Notes under the pieces: model-generated
Seen by the model: only the letters and a program-made list of their open reading frames with translations
Database searches by the model: none
What the model was told of the DNA's origin: nothing
Shown: positions 17,422 through 22,208 of the stretch, piece after piece
Layout: each line of letters starts with the position of its first letter
Position numbering within the stretch: the first letter of the stretch is position 1
Made by a program: the position numbers and the translations under genes
Assembly: GCA_964540025.1 (NCBI GenBank)
Contig: CAZIKQ010000030.1
Coordinates: 1-22,208 of the forward strand
DNA from: RGIG250 sp964540025
GTDB taxonomy: Bacteria > Bacillota > Negativicutes > Selenomonadales > Selenomonadaceae
DNA length: 22,208 nt
Reading direction: 5' to 3'

Positions 17422-18174
17422 TCAATGGTCGAAAATATTCTTCAGGGCCTGGATATTCACATCCCGGTTTATCTGTGCTAAATAGGTGGTAAGCTTTATC
17501 CCTTTAGGACAAGCTTTCACGCAGTTGCCGCTGTTGCCGCAGCTGGTGATACCGCCCTTTTCCATCAACGCATTAAGGCGATTTGATTTATCATACGCTC
17601 CTAAGGGATTGATGTTGTACATATAAGCCTGAGCAATGGGGGACGGTCCAATGAAATCTGACTGGGGCCCAACATTTGGACAAGCCTCCAGGCAGCAGCC
17701 ACAGGTCATGCAATGAGAAATCTCATAGGCTGTCGCGGCAGTATTAGGATTCTGACGGGGCGGAATACGGACTTCCCAGGTACCGTCAACGTTGATCCAG
17801 CCCTGAATGCGCTTCAGGTTCTCAAACATTACGGTACGGTCAATGAGAAGATCCCGTATTACCGGGAAGGTCCGAGCCGGAGCCAGGTGGATCGGCTGCT
17901 TGAGATTATCAACAAGGGCGCAACAAGCCTGCTGTGCCTTTCCGTTAATGACCATCATGCAAGCGCCGCAAACCTTTTCAAGGCAGTTGCATTCCCATAC
18001 TACGGGAGAAACCCTTTTGCCATCCTTAGTAACCGGATTTTTCTGAATTTCCATCAGTGCAGCAACAACATTAAGGGCTGGCTGCCAGGGAAGTTCAAAT
18101 TCCTGAGTATAAGGCTTGCCGGTGGGGCTGTCCTGGCGTTCAATGATAAAAGTTACAGTTTTCTGTAATGCCAT
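17422..18174 (-). CDS. frdB: Fumarate reductase/succinate dehydrogenase iron-sulfur subunit
   Basis: This is the electron-transfer subunit of the membrane-bound complex, wiring the flavin of FrdA to the heme/quinone subunit. In 250 residues it has a plant-ferredoxin-like [2Fe-2S] domain with ligands Cys64, Cys69, Cys72 and Cys84, plus extra cysteines at 62 and 85. A C-terminal domain carries CMTCGCCLEACP (155-166, the [4Fe-4S] cluster) and CGNSGNCVKACPKGI (212-226, the [3Fe-4S]-type cluster). The pattern fits the Bacillus/Wolinella type. It is the last gene of the fumarase-FrdCAB operon, 15 bases after frdA, with a GGGAGGGG ribosome binding site. Direction (fumarate reduction versus succinate oxidation) is inferred from the fermentative context. 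Confidence 0.93.
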   Translation of the reverse strand: MALQKTVTFIIERQDSPTGKPYTQEFELPWQPALNVVAALMEIQKNPVTKDGKRVSPVVWECNCLEKVCGACMMVINGKAQQACCALVDNLKQPIHLAPARTFPVIRDLLIDRTVMFENLKRIQGWINVDGTWEVRIPPRQNPNTAATAYEISHCMTCGCCLEACPNVGPQSDFIGPSPIAQAYMYNINPLGAYDKSNRLNALMEKGGITSCGNSGNCVKACPKGIKLTTYLAQINRDVNIQALKNIFDH

Positions 18175-18189
18175 TTCTCTGCCCCTCCC

Positions 18190-19944
18190 TTACTTCGCCA
18201 CCGCATAATTGCGGGGCCGTGGTTTAATTATAGAATGATCAAAATCACCATAGGTAATTATCGGGCCTTCAGTTTTCGGATCAAAGTCCGCAATAGTTTC
18301 CTTCAGGAAATGCTCATCATCGCGAGTGGGAAATTCCCGTTTGAAGTGAGCTCCCCGGGATTCATCCCGGAGGCGGGCCGCTTTGATGACCACAAGAGCA
18401 TAAATGATCATATTACGCAGCTGACGCACAAACATACATTCCTGATTTGCCCATTTACCTCGATCGGTAACGCCGATATCATTCCACCGGGCAAGGATCT
18501 TCTTTACCTCATCATAGCAGTAATCCAAGTCGGCGTTTACCCGTTCAATGGTTACGTAACGGTTCATCAATTCTCCCAGCTCATGATAAAGCTGGCGGGG
18601 ATTTTCACTGCCATCCATCTTCAAAATGCGTTCATATTCATGAACACATTCCATGCGGGCTTCCTCTAATTCACCATCGGTAATAGTGGAACCACGCTCA
18701 CCCTTCTCTGCCCACCTGAGCGCCTCAGGCCCGGAAATAGTCCCCGAATAAGCGGCGGACAGCAGCGAATTTGCCCCGAGGCGGTTTGCGCCATGATACT
18801 GGTGATCGCACTCACCGGAAGCCAACAACCCGGGAATATTCGTATTATGCTTTCTGTCTACCCAAATTCCCCCCATGGAATAGTGAACGGAAGGATAGAT
18901 TTCCATCGGCACCTTACGGGGATCCTCACCCATGAACTCAGAGTACATTTCAAGGATACCGCCAAGCTTTTTCTCCAGATAATCACTGGGAATGTGGGAA
19001 AGGTCAAGGTATACCTTATTTTCTCCATTAACCCCCAAATGCTGATTCACGCAGACATCATAGATGGCTCGGGAAGCAATATCTCGGGGGACGAGATTGC
19101 CGTAAGCCGGATACATTTCTTCAAGAAAATACCAAGGCTTTCCGTCCTTATATACCCAAATGCGACCCCCTTCACCACGGCAGGCTTCAGACATAAGGCG
19201 GTTCTTATCAGAGCCGGGAATCGCCGTGGGATGAATCTGTACGAATTCCGGGTTAGCTATGCGGGCGCCCTGCTGATAAACAGCTGAAACAGCCGATCCA
19301 TTGCAGATAGTAGACGCCGTGCAGCGACCAAAAATCATACCGGGGCCGCCGGTGGCCAGAATCACCGCGTCAGCGCGGAAAGCCTCAATTTCCATGGAGT
19401 TCATATTCTGGGCAACTATGCCACAGCATACGCCTTCCCGGTTCTTAATGATCCGCAAAAACTCCCAGAAAACGTGAGTCTTGACCTGACCCTTTGTTTC
19501 CCATTTGCGAACCTGCTCGTCAAGAGCGTAAAGGAGCTGCTGGCCGGTGGTTGATCCGGCAAAAACTGTCCGCTTATTCTTCTGACCGCCAAAATTCCGC
19601 AGGTCGAGGACACCCTCTGCCGAGCGGGTAAATGGCACGCCCATACGGTCGAACATACGGACAAGGGCCGGAGCAGCCTCACACATTCCCTTCACCGCCA
19701 CCTGATCCGCCAGGAAATCGCCGCCGTAAACAGTATCGTCAAAATGCTCATAAACACTGTCATGCTCGCCCTTGGTATCCATGCAGGCATTCATGCCGCC
19801 CTGGGCGCAGAGGGAATGGCTGCGCTTGAAGGGACAATATGAGAATATATCAACCTCACTGCCCGCCTCGCAGATTTTAAGAGCAGCCATGAGGCCGGAG
19901 AGGCCGCCGCCGACAACGATAACCTTAAATTTTTTCTTTGCCAC
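18190..19944 (-). CDS. frdA: Fumarate reductase/succinate dehydrogenase flavoprotein subunit
   Basis: This is the catalytic FAD subunit, which interconverts fumarate and succinate on the cytoplasmic side. The 584 residues begin with the FAD-binding VVGGGLSGLMAAL (10-22). RSHSLCAQGGMNA follows (41-53; His43 is the expected covalent FAD attachment site). Substrate-site features are FVQIHPTAIPGS, EACRGEGGR and HYSMGGIWVDRKHNT, then HGANRLGANSLL near the FAD. Order and length agree with the SdhA/FrdA family of the C-A-B gene arrangement. The start is GTG, 8 bases after AGGAGA; no better start is visible. It lies 19 bases after frdC and 15 bases before frdB in one operon. It could equally be named sdhA; the fermentative setting favours fumarate reduction. 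Confidence 0.95.
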   Translation of the reverse strand: MAKKKFKVIVVGGGLSGLMAALKICEAGSEVDIFSYCPFKRSHSLCAQGGMNACMDTKGEHDSVYEHFDDTVYGGDFLADQVAVKGMCEAAPALVRMFDRMGVPFTRSAEGVLDLRNFGGQKNKRTVFAGSTTGQQLLYALDEQVRKWETKGQVKTHVFWEFLRIIKNREGVCCGIVAQNMNSMEIEAFRADAVILATGGPGMIFGRCTASTICNGSAVSAVYQQGARIANPEFVQIHPTAIPGSDKNRLMSEACRGEGGRIWVYKDGKPWYFLEEMYPAYGNLVPRDIASRAIYDVCVNQHLGVNGENKVYLDLSHIPSDYLEKKLGGILEMYSEFMGEDPRKVPMEIYPSVHYSMGGIWVDRKHNTNIPGLLASGECDHQYHGANRLGANSLLSAAYSGTISGPEALRWAEKGERGSTITDGELEEARMECVHEYERILKMDGSENPRQLYHELGELMNRYVTIERVNADLDYCYDEVKKILARWNDIGVTDRGKWANQECMFVRQLRNMIIYALVVIKAARLRDESRGAHFKREFPTRDDEHFLKETIADFDPKTEGPIITYGDFDHSIIKPRPRNYAVAK

Positions 19945-19963
19945 GATAGAGCTCTCCTTTTCC

Positions 19964-20587
19964 TCAGAATATTGGCAGAATGTACATCAGCATCAGGGCC
20001 AGCGTCTCAAGGCACAGAGCGCCGCACAGCCCCATGCAGGCCATGTTGATCACCATCTGAATGCGGGGCCCCTTTGCAATGCCCCAGGTCATGCAGAAGG
20101 TATTTATTCCATTCGTAAAATGGAATATGGCCGCCCACATACCCAGAACATACAGCACCCAATACACGGGATTCGACAAGTAGCTCTGAAGAAACTCAAA
20201 GCAAAGCTGAATGCCGGTAATACGGGTATGGATAGCCATGTAGTAAACATGCCAGGCAAGGAATACCACCAGGTACCAGGCTGTCCATCGCTGTAGGGCG
20301 AACTGCCAATTTTGAAGGTACCCGTAACGAATCGGATTATTATTGGCCTGAAGGGCAATATATATACCGTACAGAGCATGAAAGCCAAAGGGCGCCGCTA
20401 CGAGGGCCAGCTCCATGGGCAACCGGATGTACACCGGGATCTTATCCAGCGCCTCAATGACGGTATTCATCATATCCGGCCCCAGTAAAACAGCGCTGTT
20501 GTTGCCAATGTGCATCACAAGAAAGGCTCCCATAAATAGTCCCACTAAAGAATGCAGGCGGCGAAGGTAAAAAGTAATATTAAACAT
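19964..20587 (-). CDS. frdC: Fumarate reductase/succinate dehydrogenase cytochrome b subunit
   Basis: This is the membrane anchor (207 residues) that binds heme b and exchanges electrons with menaquinone. About five hydrophobic helices are visible, and histidines suitable as heme ligands fall at or near helix ends: His12, His26, His70, His113 and His156. This matches the single-polypeptide, five-helix, diheme type of Bacillus and Wolinella, not the split SdhC/SdhD type. I chose the ATG at 20587 because GGAGG lies 6 bases upstream. A TTG six codons earlier is in frame but would put that ribosome binding site inside the gene. It follows the fumarase beta gene by 14 bases. Confidence 0.92.
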   Translation of the reverse strand: MFNITFYLRRLHSLVGLFMGAFLVMHIGNNSAVLLGPDMMNTVIEALDKIPVYIRLPMELALVAAPFGFHALYGIYIALQANNNPIRYGYLQNWQFALQRWTAWYLVVFLAWHVYYMAIHTRITGIQLCFEFLQSYLSNPVYWVLYVLGMWAAIFHFTNGINTFCMTWGIAKGPRIQMVINMACMGLCGALCLETLALMLMYILPIF

Positions 20588-20601
20588 TATTGGCCTCCGG
20601 A

Positions 20602-21159
20602 TCAAATCTGACGATATGGTTTCTGACCAATTTCATAGAAGTTGTTGCCTTCAGTATCGATTACGACAATAGCCGGGAAATCCTCAACGGTAAGCGCGGC
20701 CAGGGCCTCTGGTCCAAGCTCGGGATAGGCTATTACTTCATACTTCTTGATAGTTTTTGCAATGAGAGCTGCCGCGCCGCCGACAGCCGCAAAATAGGTC
20801 GTACCGTTCTTCTTCATGGCCTCAACGACCGCAGCACTTCGGGAGCCTTTACCGATCATGCCGGTAATTCCCTGCTCGAGCATCGTGGGAGTATAAGCGT
20901 CCATGCGGCCGCTGGTGGTAGGCCCGGCAGAACCGATAGGATCTCCCGGCTTAGCCGGTGTGGGGCCAAGGTAATAAACTATCTGGTCTTTCCAGTCGAT
21001 GGGAAGCTTTTCTCCACGGGCAAGGGCCTCGGTCATTGCCTTATGGGCGGCATCACGGGCACTGTAGATTACGCCGGTAATAAGAACACTGTCGCCAGCT
21101 TTAAGTTTACGGGACTGCTCCTGGGTAAGCGGAGTATTGATTCTGATCTTTTCAGCCAT
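20602..21159 (-). CDS. Fumarate hydratase class I, beta subunit (C-terminal-domain type)
   Basis: This is the second half of a split iron-sulfur fumarase that interconverts malate and fumarate. The 185 residues show the family motifs RDAAHK (35-40), GPTPAKPGDPIGSAGPTTSG (65-84) and RMDAYTP (85-91). The G-rich GPTTSGRMD loop forms part of the active site with the alpha subunit. In E. coli FumA the two halves are one polypeptide; the split arrangement is common in anaerobes. The same family includes L-tartrate dehydratase beta (TtdB). The neighbouring frd genes and malic enzyme favour fumarase. The ATG follows GGGAGG, and the gene lies 18 bases after the alpha subunit. Confidence 0.9.
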   Translation of the reverse strand: MAEKIRINTPLTQEQSRKLKAGDSVLITGVIYSARDAAHKAMTEALARGEKLPIDWKDQIVYYLGPTPAKPGDPIGSAGPTTSGRMDAYTPTMLEQGITGMIGKGSRSAAVVEAMKKNGTTYFAAVGGAAALIAKTIKKYEVIAYPELGPEALAALTVEDFPAIVVIDTEGNNFYEIGQKPYRQI

Positions 21160-21177
21160 TTTCGTTTCCTCCCCTGA

Positions 21178-22020
21178 TCAAAGCTCACATTCTTTATGGC
21201 GCATCGCGTGGCAGTTGATAGTCACCGCCACCGGTAATCCGGCAATGTGGGTCGGCAAATATTCAACGTTCACTGCCAGAGCAGTCGTCGTACCGCCAAG
21301 CTGAGGGCCAATACCGGTTTTATTGATCATTTCCAACAGTTCCTCTTCCAGCTTTGCATATTCCGGTTCAGAGTGACGAACATTAGTAGGACGAAGCAGG
21401 GCTTTCTTCGAGAGGACAGCCGCTGCATCCATTGTGCCGCCGACCCCAACGCCTACCACGATTGGCGGACAGGGATTACAATCCGCGTGCTTTACAATAT
21501 CGAGCACGGCAGCTTTTACCCCTTCAACGCCATCGGCCGGAACAAGCATCTTCAAGCCAGACTTATTTTCACTGCCAAATCCCTTAGCCGCCAGCTTCAG
21601 CACGATTTTATCACCAGGCACGATGCGAACATAAATTATTGCCGGAGTATTGTCCTTTGTATTAACGCGATTAAAAATAGGCTCCTTAACGACAGACTTA
21701 CGAAGGTAGCCGTCGACATAACCCTTGGCCACACCGGCATTAACGGCATCTTCAAAGGCTCCGCCCTCAATATGAACATCCTGCCCTATTTCGGCAAAAA
21801 CAATAGCCATGCCGGTATCCTGACATATGGGACGATCTTCGTCCCGGGCAATCTCGGCATTTCTTATAATCTGGTCAAGAACATCGCAGCCAACCGGAGA
21901 TTTTTCCGTTTCCCGCCCCTTCTTTAGGGCATCATAGACATCTTTCGGCAGGTAGTAGGAAGTCTCTTTACAGAGCTTTGCCACAGCTTCGGTAATTGCT
22001 TCAGCCTGAATAACACGCAC
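21178..22020 (-). CDS. Fumarate hydratase class I, alpha subunit (N-terminal-domain type)
   Basis: This subunit binds the catalytic [4Fe-4S] cluster of the oxygen-sensitive fumarase. The 280-residue product has the three expected cysteine sites: ICQDTGMA with Cys66, DCNPCPPIVVGVGVGG with Cys181/Cys184, and NCHAMRHKEC with Cys270 (plus Cys278). GFGSENKSGLKML (148-160) and IGPQLGGTTTAL (237-248) are further family stretches. The start is GTG, 5 bases after AGGAGGGG, which decides it. It is the first gene of the five-gene operon ending with frdB, so malate dehydration and fumarate reduction are made together. L-tartrate dehydratase alpha is the alternative reading but is less likely here. Confidence 0.92.
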   Translation of the reverse strand: MRVIQAEAITEAVAKLCKETSYYLPKDVYDALKKGRETEKSPVGCDVLDQIIRNAEIARDEDRPICQDTGMAIVFAEIGQDVHIEGGAFEDAVNAGVAKGYVDGYLRKSVVKEPIFNRVNTKDNTPAIIYVRIVPGDKIVLKLAAKGFGSENKSGLKMLVPADGVEGVKAAVLDIVKHADCNPCPPIVVGVGVGGTMDAAAVLSKKALLRPTNVRHSEPEYAKLEEELLEMINKTGIGPQLGGTTTALAVNVEYLPTHIAGLPVAVTINCHAMRHKECEL

Positions 22021-22161
22021 AATAACCCCTCCTTAAATAAGACCAGTTGATAAGCATCATTGGTAACTAAAGTGAGTTTAACATATATCAATAAAGTTGT
22101 GAAGTGGATTCTATCAAGTTTTATAAACGGCTATTATAATGCCGTCATTCAGAAAAATCAG
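22021..22161 (-). promoter_or_regulatory. Leader and probable promoter region of the fumarase-frd operon
   Basis: This AT-rich stretch must contain the operon promoter, but no clear -35/-10 pair stands out. The best -10 on the minus strand is TATAAT at 22133-22138, inside a small inverted repeat (CGGC...GCCG) and without a good -35. The same bases also give TATAAT on the plus strand (22135-22140). If used, the minus-strand site would give a leader of about 110 bases. Confidence 0.3.
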
Positions 22162-22162
22162 C

Positions 22163-22207
22163 ACCACCCGTCAAACGGGTGGTTTGCTCAAGGGCTATAA
22201 GCCCTTG
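22163..22207. repeat. Double-hairpin repeat at the right edge, resembling IS200/IS605-type ends
   Basis: Two perfect hairpins stand in tandem. ACCACCCGT/ACGGGTGGT has a 9-bp stem and CAA loop (22163-22183). CAAGGGCT/AGCCCTTG has an 8-bp stem and ATA loop (22189-22207). Paired imperfection-free hairpins of this kind are typical of the ends of IS200/IS605-group elements and of the dispersed palindromes derived from them. No transposase is visible before the window ends. As a terminator it lacks a T-run. Confidence 0.5.
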
Positions 22208-22208
22208 T

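Overview
The window looks like chromosomal DNA from an anaerobic, succinate/propionate-forming Firmicute. It is most likely a member of the Negativicutes (an Acidaminococcaceae-, Selenomonas- or Veillonella-like lineage). This is inferred from three things: a two-subunit B12-dependent methylmalonyl-CoA mutase with its G-protein chaperone, a Bacillus-type (SdhC-A-B) fumarate reductase/succinate dehydrogenase next to a split class I fumarase, and Gram-positive-style ribosome binding sites and sigma-70 promoters. I did not compare sequences against any database, so the taxon is an inference.

Layout. At 1-118 there is a cluster of short palindromic repeats. From 119 to about 6120 every gene is on the minus strand: dprA, a tRNA-Lys/tRNA-Glu pair with a consensus promoter and a strong terminator, a phosphate transporter gene overlapping its DUF47/PhoU-like partner, and two overlapping DUF445 membrane-protein genes. 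Positions 6121-6816 hold no gene. They carry an AT-rich stretch, a promoter, a cobalamin riboswitch and a long hairpin-rich leader containing an intrinsic terminator. The plus-strand operon at 6817-13008 encodes mutA, mutB, a frameshifted meaB and an MsrA-fold protein that has lost the key MsrA active-site residues. A bidirectional terminator with an 18-bp stem separates this operon from the minus-strand genes clpB (with a 45-bp palindromic operator candidate over its promoter), a malic enzyme, and a five-gene operon fumarase alpha, fumarase beta, frdC, frdA, frdB (22020 down to 17422). The right edge holds a double-hairpin repeat resembling IS200/IS605-type ends.

How the genes fit together. 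Malic enzyme links malate and pyruvate. Fumarase converts malate to fumarate and the membrane FrdCAB complex reduces fumarate to succinate. After CoA activation, MutAB rearranges succinyl-CoA to methylmalonyl-CoA on the way to propionate, with MeaB protecting and loading the B12 enzyme. The epimerase, the decarboxylase and the CoA-transferase of the pathway are not in this window. The B12 riboswitch ties expression of the B12-dependent mutase to cofactor supply, but the sequence alone does not give its sign.

Most worth following up: the MsrA-like pseudoenzyme in the mutase operon, the single-base meaB frameshift, the mutually exclusive helices behind the riboswitch, and the palindromic operator of clpB.
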